Below, piece after piece: positions 1 to 6,890 of a DNA stretch of 15,555 nucleotides; the first letter of the stretch is position 1; every line of letters begins with the position of its first letter. Source of the stretch: an uncultured Prevotella sp. Lineage in GTDB: Bacteria > Bacteroidota > Bacteroidia > Bacteroidales > Bacteroidaceae. The DNA lies in contig URQS01000071.1 of the NCBI GenBank assembly GCA_900550035.1, positions 1 through 15,555 of the forward strand, read 5' to 3'. The position numbers and the translations under genes were made by a program. Under the pieces are notes generated by a model that saw only the letters and a list, made by a program, of their open reading frames with translations, searched no databases and was not told the origin of the DNA.

Positions 1-21
1 TTTTATTTCCCTCCTTATTTC

Positions 22-52
22 TTGACATCGCTTGCGCAGAACATTACCTTTG
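22..52 (+). promoter_or_regulatory. Bacteroidetes-type promoter for the methyltransferase/adenosyltransferase pair
   Basis: TTG at 22-24, a 20-base spacer and TACCTTTG at 45-52 match the Bacteroidetes housekeeping consensus (TTTG-N19-21-TAnnTTTG), with the -7 element exact. Transcription would begin a few bases downstream, leaving a leader of roughly 60 bases before the start codon at 122. No other promoter lies before the first two genes, so they are probably co-transcribed. Motif match by eye only. Confidence 0.65.
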
Positions 53-121
53 CACGTGCTATACATTATTATTTAGCAGCGTTCTTTGGCTTGTTTACAT
101 TATTTTATTAATTTTGTTGCT

Positions 122-706
122 ATGAATAAAGTTCAGCGTTATTTACATTGGCTACGCCGTATAAAGTATTGCCGTGGCTTTGGCGTGCAGTCGCCTTCGG
201 CTTATCGGTTTATTCGTTACGTCATCAACGAGCATTATCCTTATTATGCTTATGATGAGTTGCGAAAGGATTTACCTCATCTAGATCCGCTGACACGAAA
301 ACGTATGGAACTATATTTCCGCGTAGCCAATTTCTGTCAGGCTTCGCTGTGGATTGACTACTGTAGACGAGATGATAATATTGCTACTTATGTGCAACGA
401 GCTTGTCAAGCTACACGAGTAATGAATTATAGTGACTCTAAGCATATTATTTTCAACTCAAAAATTGAGGTGTTGCGTATTTGTCCGATAGACGGATGTG
501 ACACGATTCTTGATGTTGCGCTAAAGTACGTTGACGACTGTACTTTATTTATTATTGAGGATATAGGTTACAACGACACTGCCAAACGACTATGGCAGAC
601 ATTACTTGAGAGCAATCTTGCAAGTGTAAGCTACGATTTGTATTATCTTGGAATAGCCTTTTTCGACCGAAAGCGCTATAAGAACAACTATATTGTGAAC
701 TTTTAG
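122..706 (+). CDS. Methyltransferase-like protein of Bacteroidales (substrate unknown)
   Basis: Encodes 194 residues from the ATG at 122. The frame stays open upstream to an ATG at 86, but the 12 extra residues are not family-like, and the downstream start places the conserved basic-aromatic opening at the N terminus. The phrase GFGVQSPSAYRFI near residue 20, then a Tyr-rich stretch, and a C-terminal end of the form 'gIaFFdrkryknnYivnF' resemble a Bacteroidetes family usually annotated as class I SAM-dependent methyltransferase. The middle carries hydrophobic strand-like segments (ILDVAL, CTLFIIEDIG) consistent with a Rossmann-like fold. However, the classical glycine-rich SAM loop is not evident, so catalytic activity is uncertain. 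There is no signal peptide, so it should be cytoplasmic. The stop lies 10 bases before the adenosyltransferase start, indicating an operon. The family link is from memory of sequence style; substrate and function are unknown. Confidence 0.5.
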   Translation: MNKVQRYLHWLRRIKYCRGFGVQSPSAYRFIRYVINEHYPYYAYDELRKDLPHLDPLTRKRMELYFRVANFCQASLWIDYCRRDDNIATYVQRACQATRVMNYSDSKHIIFNSKIEVLRICPIDGCDTILDVALKYVDDCTLFIIEDIGYNDTAKRLWQTLLESNLASVSYDLYYLGIAFFDRKRYKNNYIVNF

Positions 707-716
707 AACCTACGAT

Positions 717-1286
717 ATGAAACTATATACTAAGCTTGGTGATGACGGCTCAACGTCGCTTTATGGCGGACGCCGAGTGATGAAGGATGACATTCGCATT
801 GAGGTGAGTGGCGAGATTGACGAGTTGAATGCCCATATAGGTTTACTCTCGACAATGGTAGATAATGATTTTACAGAATTGCTGGATGAGATACAGGCCA
901 GACTTTTCATTGTTGGGGCTACGATATCATCATCGGGAATTGAGGGTCGTTGGCGAGTAGGTAAAGAAGTGCATGGTAAGAGTTGTTTGAGTGATGTCGA
1001 ACTGGCACGATTGGAACTGGAGATTGACCGTTTACAAGCTGCTATTCCAAGCATTGACACTTTCGTTTTGCCTGGTGGATGTATCAAATCTGCCCAGTCG
1101 CACGTGTGTCGTACGGTTTGCCGAAGAATAGAACGCAGGTTAGTTGCATTGAATCGCGATGTCAATATTGACGCGCTGACAATGCGATTTATCAACCGAT
1201 TGTCCGACTATTTTTTCTGTTTGGCTTTATATTTAAACTTTATTGAAGGTTGTGGCGAAAAAAAACTATATATTACTTGCAAATAA
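717..1286 (+). CDS. ATP:cob(I)alamin adenosyltransferase, PduO type
   Basis: Transfers the 5'-deoxyadenosyl group of ATP to cob(I)alamin to make adenosylcobalamin, the cofactor of methylmalonyl-CoA mutase and similar enzymes; cytoplasmic, with the known family forming trimers. The 189-residue length fits the PduO/MMAB class. The N-terminal ATP-binding signature TKLGDDGSTSL is at residues 5-15, a GGRRV-K-D-RIE segment follows, and DELN is at 35-38. FVLPGG is at 116-121, the basic helix CRTVCRRIER is at 131-140 (its Arg and Glu residues correspond to the active-site helix of human MMAB), and NRLSDYFF is at 160-167. All diagnostic motifs are present, so the enzyme is probably active. It lies 10 bases after the methyltransferase-like gene and probably shares its promoter. 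It could be named cobO/pduO-like; no symbol is assigned because usage varies in Bacteroidales. The next gene's promoter overlaps its 3' end. Confidence 0.92.
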   Translation: MKLYTKLGDDGSTSLYGGRRVMKDDIRIEVSGEIDELNAHIGLLSTMVDNDFTELLDEIQARLFIVGATISSSGIEGRWRVGKEVHGKSCLSDVELARLELEIDRLQAAIPSIDTFVLPGGCIKSAQSHVCRTVCRRIERRLVALNRDVNIDALTMRFINRLSDYFFCLALYLNFIEGCGEKKLYITCK

Positions 1287-1306
1287 TACAAAATTTACTA
1301 TTTTTG
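1277..1306 (+). promoter_or_regulatory. Promoter for the DUF2795 gene
   Basis: TTG at 1277-1279, a 19-base spacer and TATTTTTG at 1299-1306 fit the Bacteroidetes consensus. The element overlaps the last codons of the adenosyltransferase gene. It predicts a leader of about 110 bases before the DUF2795 start at 1425, and that leader holds a short open frame at 1326-1397. Confidence 0.55.
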
Positions 1307-1325
1307 CAGTTGAAACAAGGAGGGT

Positions 1326-1397
1326 ATGGCTTTTACGTCAATCTTCAGTGAAAATGGCATCATCACAACGAAAGAATGCCTCTTTGAAAAACATTAA
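1326..1397 (+). CDS. Possible 23-residue small ORF in the DUF2795 leader
   Basis: An ATG at 1326 opens 23 codons ending in TAA at 1395-1397; the peptide begins MAFTSIFSENG and ends ECLFEKH. The run AAGGAGGG at 1317-1324 looks like a Shine-Dalgarno site but sits only one base before the ATG, closer than is normal, and most genes here lack such sites. The peptide has no recognisable domain, signal sequence or membrane segment. It would lie at the very 5' end of the transcript predicted from the promoter at 1277-1306, ending 27 bases before the DUF2795 start, so it could be an upstream leader ORF. Chance is a serious alternative. Confidence 0.22.
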   Translation: MAFTSIFSENGIITTKECLFEKH

Positions 1398-1424
1398 ATT
1401 TTGAACCGTAAAAAACTTTAGACT

Positions 1425-1646
1425 ATGTATTGGACACTTGAATTGGCTTCCAAACTGGAAGACGCACCCTGGCCCGCAACAAAGGATGAACTTATAGATT
1501 ATGCAATGCGCTCTGGCGCTCCTCTCGAAGTGCTTGAGAATCTTCAGGAGATAGAGGATGAGGGCGATGTATACGACAGTATCGAGGATTTGTGGCCAGA
1601 TTATCCCACAAAGGAGGATTTCCTCTTCAACGAGGACGAATACTAA
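1425..1646 (+). CDS. DUF2795 family protein
   Basis: A 73-residue acidic cytoplasmic protein. The N-terminal half, MYWTLELASKLEDAPWPATKDELIDYA, followed by 'RSGAPLEVLENLQEI', is the typical DUF2795 shape: a short aromatic start, a Pro-containing turn before a helix, and a second helix ending in Leu-Glu-rich sequence. The C-terminal third is strongly acidic (EDEGDVYDSIEDLWPDYP and FNEDEY). The family has no firmly established function. It has its own promoter overlapping the end of the adenosyltransferase gene and is followed about 40 bases later by a strong terminator, so it can be expressed independently. No signal peptide or membrane segment is seen. Confidence 0.8.
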   Translation: MYWTLELASKLEDAPWPATKDELIDYAMRSGAPLEVLENLQEIEDEGDVYDSIEDLWPDYPTKEDFLFNEDEY

Positions 1647-1683
1647 TCGCTCAAAAAGCTATGTAAATAGCTTAAGGCGTTGA

Positions 1684-1730
1684 ATATAAGCGGTATAGGA
1701 ATTGTTTGACAACATTCCTATACCGCTTTT
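1684..1730 (+). terminator. Intrinsic terminator closing the left plus-strand cluster
   Basis: The stem AAGCGGTATAGGAAT at 1688-1702 pairs perfectly with ATTCCTATACCGCTT at 1714-1728; the loop is 11 bases and a T-rich tail follows (TTTTCCGTTCTTTT). It begins about 40 bases after the DUF2795 stop. The 15-base string ATATAAGCGGTATAG at 1684-1698 recurs exactly at 14583-14597 in another terminator, so this may be a dispersed element. Confidence 0.85.
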
Positions 1731-1805
1731 CCGTTCTTTTACCGCTAAAGACAGTGCAAACCGAACGCAATGAAGTTTACTTCAATTGCTGAGGTACCGC
1801 CTGTC

Positions 1806-1835
1806 TTTTTCAAATAAACTTTTCTGCTATCTTCG
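1806..1835 (+). promoter_or_regulatory. Weak promoter-like motif in the 1647-1982 gap
   Basis: The 336-base stretch between the DUF2795 gene and the GH97 gene contains no supportable coding region. Beyond the terminator at 1684-1730 it holds TATCTTCG at 1828-1835, one mismatch from TAnnTTTG, with a T-rich -33 candidate at 1806-1810. A transcript from here would run into the hairpin at 1877-1909 and could be a small RNA of about 75-90 bases. The match is weak and could be chance. Confidence 0.2.
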
Positions 1836-1876
1836 CGTAAGTAATAATCGAATTTTCTTCATAACTTTTCTTTAAA

Positions 1877-1909
1877 GGAACAGGCTTCCTAAAATAGCAA
1901 ACCTGTTCC
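1877..1909. terminator. Hairpin, probable terminator at the end of the utilisation locus
   Basis: GGAACAGG at 1877-1884 pairs with CCTGTTCC at 1902-1909 around a 17-base loop. On the minus strand it lies about 75 bases beyond the stop of the GH97 gene and is followed by TTTAAAG, a weak T tract. On the plus strand it is followed by a T-rich stretch (GTATTGTTTTATTG). It may end the minus-strand operon, or terminate a small plus-strand transcript; direction is undecided. Confidence 0.45.
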
Positions 1910-1982
1910 GTATTGTTTTATTGTTCTATTCCCAATATTTATTTTGCTCTTAAGGCTCGGATCCATGGAGAATCCTACATAT

Positions 1983-3896
1983 CTATATCTTAGGTTCGAA
2001 TTTTACTACAAAGCCTCCTCCTGCCTGCAACGGTTCTCTCAGCATGGTGTTGCGTGTTACCTTGCCCTTTTTAATCACAAGTCGCCTGCGCTGCCCTATA
2101 CCGTCCGTGGCCATTTGCATGGTGTATTTGCCCGGACTCAGGAAAGGCAACTTGCTCTTGAACTCCATTGGCGCGTCTCCATTGATAACAGCCAGATACC
2201 ATACGTTGCCTTTGCGGCGCGCTATAGCAGCCACCTTGCCTATCTTGCTGATGCCCAGCACGCGCGTCTCATCCCACATGACCGGGACGTCCTCGATAAA
2301 CTTACGGGCTGGACAGTTGAGCATGTCGTCTATGTCGGCAGACAGAATGAGCATGGGTGAGGTAAAGAGATAGATGGAAGCGATCTGCATGCCGAAGGTT
2401 ACCTGAGGCGAGCAGAAGCCTCGGAAGTTGAGCGGCGTATAGTCGGTTGGACCAGCCAGCCAACGCGTGAAGGGTAGCACCGTGTTGTGGTAAGGCCACG
2501 ACGGTCCAGGAGCCCAGGAATTCTCACCACCCACGCACTCCAAGCCTCTCACAGCCTCCTTTGCCAACAGGTTGGGATAGGTGTAGCTGTCACCGGTAGG
2601 CTTGTTGACGCCATGGAAGATAACCATCAAATGATGGCGGGCTGCATCCTTCAGGATGTTCTCCATGAGGTTCACGGTAAAGAGGTTCTCCGTGTGGAAG
2701 AAGTCAATCTTCAAGCCTTTCACGCCAACCTTCTCACAATGGCTCATGAAGTCCTCACGCTCTACGGGATCGATGAGCCCACGATCTGTAACATTACCGA
2801 GGCGGATGCACGATGATCGCCATACCCAAATGCCTACATGCTTAGGCATAGCATAGTCTACCACGTTCCTCAGCATCTCCCACTTATCCTTGCCATAGCC
2901 CTTGTCCTGCGTGTTAGGCCAGTTCTCCCAGCCATCGTCTATCAGCACATACTCAAGGCCCAGTTGCGAGACACCGTCAACATATCTCTTGATCACAGGA
3001 ATCGAGAGCCTATCCTTGTCTTCCACCAGCCAGGTGAAGGAAGCCCGCCCCGGTTTGATCCACTCTGTCTTGTTTCCTTGGGGAAAGAGCATGGGATCTG
3101 GTTGGTCGGAGACTGACGCGATCAAGTGGTTGTTGACCAGCCCATCCAAATCGTGTGCCAGCATCAGCACGCGCCAAGGCGTCACCACTTCATTGCCTCC
3201 CTTGCGAGGCGATACCACAAAGGGTACGTCACGCACCACGGCGTGGTAGTACCTCGACTCAGGCAGACCCGTGATGGTGCCTGATACCATATGGCCCTTG
3301 TTCTCCATGTAGCCAAACTGTACCCGATTGCCTTGGCAACCAAACATCACAGCACCATGGTAGTTTCGCAGATTAGCCTCGGTGAGGGCGGCATAGACAC
3401 CACCCTTGAGCAGAAAGGTGGCGGGCGGGGCTAAGAGCTCCCCACTGATGTTCTCAATGCCACGGTCCTGGTAAGCCTGCAACCATCCGTATTGAAAAGG
3501 ACCACTGGCATACCACACGTGAGTGCCTCCGGGGAAGGTAAAGGCTGTCTGTTCACCATAGATGCACACAGCATGGCGAGTAGGATAACAATAGCGAAAG
3601 GCCACGCCATCGTCGAACTCTCGCACCTCTATTCCGTAAGGTCGCCCTGCAGAATCCTTTAGTAGATAGGTACGGTGATGGGCATCTGCCTCTGTGGTGC
3701 CTGTCAGCGTCACGCCACTGCCCAAGGGAATATTGTCGATGTTAAGGCCCAACGGGGATGTTGGGATGACGGTCATACCGTCAAACTGTACCTCGAAGCA
3801 AGGCGTTCCGTCCACGACGTGCAAGTTGAAGCGTGCCTGCGAGTAGCCAAGCAGGCAGGTGAACAGAAGGATAAAAATACATGCAGCATGTTTCAT
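1983..3896 (-). CDS. GH97 family glycoside hydrolase, retaining type (probable alpha-galactosidase)
   Basis: A 637-residue secreted enzyme. Residues 1-20 form a signal peptide (hydrophobic IFILLFTCLLG, cleavage near YSQ/A). The GH97 N-terminal beta-sandwich spans about 22-270, the catalytic TIM barrel about 275-540, and the C-terminal beta domain about 545-635. Barrel signatures include LIDDGWENW at 318-326 and GLKIDFF at 394-400. In the characterised retaining alpha-galactosidase BT1871 the nucleophile and acid/base are Asp and Glu 55 residues apart. Here D398 (KIDFF) and E453 (RGLE) show the same spacing, which favours the retaining, galactose-type subgroup over the inverting SusB alpha-glucosidases. 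Beta-L-arabinopyranosidase activity also occurs among relatives, so the substrate is inferred. It is the last gene of the locus, 125 bases after the NPCBM enzyme, and is probably periplasmic. The gene looks more GC-rich than its neighbours. Confidence 0.9.
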   Translation of the reverse strand: MKHAACIFILLFTCLLGYSQARFNLHVVDGTPCFEVQFDGMTVIPTSPLGLNIDNIPLGSGVTLTGTTEADAHHRTYLLKDSAGRPYGIEVREFDDGVAFRYCYPTRHAVCIYGEQTAFTFPGGTHVWYASGPFQYGWLQAYQDRGIENISGELLAPPATFLLKGGVYAALTEANLRNYHGAVMFGCQGNRVQFGYMENKGHMVSGTITGLPESRYYHAVVRDVPFVVSPRKGGNEVVTPWRVLMLAHDLDGLVNNHLIASVSDQPDPMLFPQGNKTEWIKPGRASFTWLVEDKDRLSIPVIKRYVDGVSQLGLEYVLIDDGWENWPNTQDKGYGKDKWEMLRNVVDYAMPKHVGIWVWRSSCIRLGNVTDRGLIDPVEREDFMSHCEKVGVKGLKIDFFHTENLFTVNLMENILKDAARHHLMVIFHGVNKPTGDSYTYPNLLAKEAVRGLECVGGENSWAPGPSWPYHNTVLPFTRWLAGPTDYTPLNFRGFCSPQVTFGMQIASIYLFTSPMLILSADIDDMLNCPARKFIEDVPVMWDETRVLGISKIGKVAAIARRKGNVWYLAVINGDAPMEFKSKLPFLSPGKYTMQMATDGIGQRRRLVIKKGKVTRNTMLREPLQAGGGFVVKFEPKI

Positions 3897-4021
3897 AACT
3901 AAAATCTTTAATAATACGACGAATGATGGTCGAACAGGTAAATAAATACCGCTCTAGAATGTGCCACTTGACTCATAGGTTAACAACTCAAATTGTTGGA
4001 ATATCCGAGTCTGGGAGATGA

Positions 4022-6826
4022 TTATTTTTCCACTACCAGCCACTGGTAACCATAAGCCGGAATTGTGACGGTCAACGTGACGTTACTATCCTTATCGAGT
4101 TGATAAGTTTGGTCAGCACCTTCTCCCTCACGAATGTTGATCGATCCCTGCAGTCCCGTATAGTAAAGTGGCAGCGTAATGTTGCGGGTAATAGTCTCTC
4201 CAAGCGGATTGAAGAGCAGTGCTAGTGCCTTTTGAGTCCCATTGGGATCTACATGCATAATGCCATCCCAATCACGGGCATCTGGTTTACGCAGATGTAT
4301 GATATCGCTGTTCAGTATGGTGCGATACTTCTTGTACCAACTTATCACATCTTTCACCATCTGGCGCGTCTCCTCACTGTCGTAAAGGCGTGTTCCACGA
4401 TAGCAAGCCTGTACGCCCGCTCCATAGTTCTGCACCATATGCATGCGGTATTCGTATAGATGCTCATGCAGAGGCTCCATCGTGGCAGCAGCACCACCAC
4501 CATGATACTCCACTAAGGGCACAAAGCTCCACAACATGGAAGGCGTACGCTCCCAAGTACAGTCGTAGTTGAGCTGACGTGCTAGGACGATCTGCCTATC
4601 ACGGGGTAACGACCAGTTCACCTCGCGATAACCAATACTCGTCTTGGTGCTGCCACTCAGGAAGTAGAAGTCGGGCACATTAATATAGATGCCGCGCTCG
4701 CACATCCAGTGATAGAGATCTGATATCTGATAGTACTGTGTCCACTGCGAATCGTTCAACCCTTTATGGAAGGCGTGGCATGTGGAAGCACACACGTCAC
4801 CGGGATAGGAACCATCGTGCTCAAAACAATCCATGCCCGTACGCTCGAAGAAAGTACGCACCTTCTGCAGATACCCATGCCCCCAATGGGTGGAAATACA
4901 GGGCGAATTTCCAAAAATGGTGCCTCCGATTCTTCCGGTCTTTGGATTTATGACATCCACTGAGTCGCTGATAGCCCGACTGGCCAATAATGAGTAGCAC
5001 CCCACTTGAATACCCTTGCTATGAGCATAATCTACATAAGCTTTGTATTTTTGGATATTGGTCTCTGTGGTGTCCTCCACGTTCAGCCCAGATCCGAAGC
5101 TGAAGATTATCATTTCATAGCCTGTGTCGGCACACTGGTCGATGGCACGCCTTACCTCATTGGCCTTTGTCGTGGTGAGATGCAAGAATATAGGATTCTG
5201 GTTGCTCCAAGGTGCCATAGCACGATAGAAGTGCCGTGTGAAGAGACCCTTACGCTCACGGTCATAACTGTCAAAGGGCATCTCAAATACATGAAATGAC
5301 TGGAAGGTTTCTCCAGCCGACACCGTCTTGTCAGGTCCTATGGGTGGCATGACGCTCAGTACGCATGGTGTCTGCAGTAAATAGTTGCGTTGCGAAGTAT
5401 AGGTGGAATCGGTCACCCAATGTTCCGTGATATCAGTCTCTTTCTCGGTGAAGCTACCATGGCAGTTGTAATCGCTTTCCACATGAATGTTAGGGCGCAA
5501 GAATGTGCTTGGGTCACCGCCACTGGGCGACTCTGGCTCGAAGAAGGAAAGACGCTCCAACTCAAAGGAGTCGATATTGATGGCGCGCGATGTGCCGTTG
5601 ATTATCTCAAACGACTTACGGATAACGGGTAGCTCGTCATAGACCACGTAGTGCAGACGTACGTTCACGCCGCTCAGCTCATCAGTACCCTTCAGCGTGA
5701 AAATCAATTCCTTGCCCGTGGTCTGTCGGGTGTTTAAGATCCAGCGCACGGACTTCCAGTTGATGAGTGGTTGTGCATCTTTGATTTCGAAGTCGGTCAC
5801 CAGGAATGAGTGAGGAATAGTGCACAGACTATCAATCCACTTATCCAGCAAATATCCCTTTTCGACCTGTCCAGCCAAACCGCCAATTTGATAAGTCTTG
5901 CCGTCGATACTTAGGACACCTTCAGTGCCTACGGCACGTAGCATGCGTTCGCCAGTCATACGGTTCACATAATCGGTAGTAGCCAGGTTTGGAAAAATAT
6001 GGAAAGTGCGCCACACCATGCCGTTTGCCACCACGATGCTCTTGCGGTCTGGGGTAGCATAGATATTGGCCTTCGACAGCTCTGGCTTGATGAGCCAGTC
6101 AAATGAGGTTTTCGTTGATGCAAGCTCATTGAAAACAGGAAGAGAGCTTATTTTAGCGAATAATCGCTTCTGAATCCTATCGCTCATCTTCGGACCGCCA
6201 ACGAGCGAGTTCACGTCAATCATCTGTGGCTTTGCCCCTGAATAAGTTATCATAGGGTCTATCCAAATGGCATTATCGCCGCTGGCACCATCCTTAGTAC
6301 AGTCAATCTCAAGGTCTAACTGCCTCACTCCATCCAACTTGACATTAATGCCGATCGGCTTGTCTCCACCTTGGACAACAGATGAACGGTAGAGTTCTTT
6401 GCCGTCGCCTTTGATGATAAACTGCACCTTACCTTGCTGTACCGTCTTACCTTTGTTTATATAACCCACGAAGTGATTACTTGGCGTAGTCTTAAACAGC
6501 ATCATGCCACCTTGTGTCAAAGGCTGCACAGTGATATCGGGATCCCCAATACTCACATTGTCTCTCAAGACGGAAACTTGTGAACTGAAGTTGCGTGCCC
6601 TACCGTCTAACTGGATGCGCATAATGGTCTTGCCATAATTGCCTATGACGTGCTCATAATACATGCCGTCAATCATAACTTTCTGTCCGGTGACACTTTG
6701 TCCTTTAGCCACGTTGCCATACTCCTGCCAAACTTTTGACAGATCCATATCTTCTAACTGAATCTGCTTTTGAGCAAGGCTACACAGTGGAAGCAGCAAC
6801 ATAAGTAACAAGAAGTTTTTTCTCAT
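4022..6826 (-). CDS. Secreted NPCBM-domain protein with uncharacterised glycosidase-like barrel
   Basis: A 934-residue protein. Residues 1-18 are a signal peptide (FLLLMLLLPLCSLAQ) with no lipobox cysteine. An NPCBM/NEW2-like carbohydrate-binding module spans about 55-197; typical segments are the YYEHVIGNYG opening, the KVQFIIKGDGKELYRS strand pair, and the 'DGASGDNAIWIDPM' end. A beta-rich region of about 240-530 resembles the N-terminal domains of clan GH-D enzymes. Residues 540-830 look like a TIM barrel: MIIFSFGSG at 572-580, GIQVGCYSLL at 605-614, CFEHDGSYPGD at 667-677, NVPDFYF at 716-722, YREVNWSLPR at 733-742 and LVEYHGGGAA at 771-780. Candidate catalytic acids are D671, D718, E735 and E773. 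A beta domain closes the protein. I recall similar proteins in Planctomycetes and Verrucomicrobia annotated as hypothetical or alpha-galactosidase, but know of no assigned family. It lies 64 bases after susD and precedes the GH97 gene. Confidence 0.65.
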   Translation of the reverse strand: MRKNFLLLMLLLPLCSLAQKQIQLEDMDLSKVWQEYGNVAKGQSVTGQKVMIDGMYYEHVIGNYGKTIMRIQLDGRARNFSSQVSVLRDNVSIGDPDITVQPLTQGGMMLFKTTPSNHFVGYINKGKTVQQGKVQFIIKGDGKELYRSSVVQGGDKPIGINVKLDGVRQLDLEIDCTKDGASGDNAIWIDPMITYSGAKPQMIDVNSLVGGPKMSDRIQKRLFAKISSLPVFNELASTKTSFDWLIKPELSKANIYATPDRKSIVVANGMVWRTFHIFPNLATTDYVNRMTGERMLRAVGTEGVLSIDGKTYQIGGLAGQVEKGYLLDKWIDSLCTIPHSFLVTDFEIKDAQPLINWKSVRWILNTRQTTGKELIFTLKGTDELSGVNVRLHYVVYDELPVIRKSFEIINGTSRAINIDSFELERLSFFEPESPSGGDPSTFLRPNIHVESDYNCHGSFTEKETDITEHWVTDSTYTSQRNYLLQTPCVLSVMPPIGPDKTVSAGETFQSFHVFEMPFDSYDRERKGLFTRHFYRAMAPWSNQNPIFLHLTTTKANEVRRAIDQCADTGYEMIIFSFGSGLNVEDTTETNIQKYKAYVDYAHSKGIQVGCYSLLASRAISDSVDVINPKTGRIGGTIFGNSPCISTHWGHGYLQKVRTFFERTGMDCFEHDGSYPGDVCASTCHAFHKGLNDSQWTQYYQISDLYHWMCERGIYINVPDFYFLSGSTKTSIGYREVNWSLPRDRQIVLARQLNYDCTWERTPSMLWSFVPLVEYHGGGAAATMEPLHEHLYEYRMHMVQNYGAGVQACYRGTRLYDSEETRQMVKDVISWYKKYRTILNSDIIHLRKPDARDWDGIMHVDPNGTQKALALLFNPLGETITRNITLPLYYTGLQGSINIREGEGADQTYQLDKDSNVTLTVTIPAYGYQWLVVEK

Positions 6827-6890
6827 AAATTAATCTTGAAATAATGACGTATAAAATTTATATGCCCTTACATTAATATTTTTATGTACA

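Noticed and set aside
86..121. Upstream ATG extending the first protein by 12 residues
   Set aside because: The added residues are hydrophobic and not family-like. The ATG at 122 gives the expected N terminus and a normal leader length from the promoter.
761..1195. A 144-codon minus-strand frame inside the adenosyltransferase gene
   Set aside because: It is antisense to a gene with all PduO motifs; the translation is Ser/Thr/Ile-rich without a domain.
3897..4021. Possible internal promoter or hairpin before the GH97 gene
   Set aside because: Only short 4-6 bp pairings and no TAnnTTTG match were found, so no separate regulatory site is claimed.
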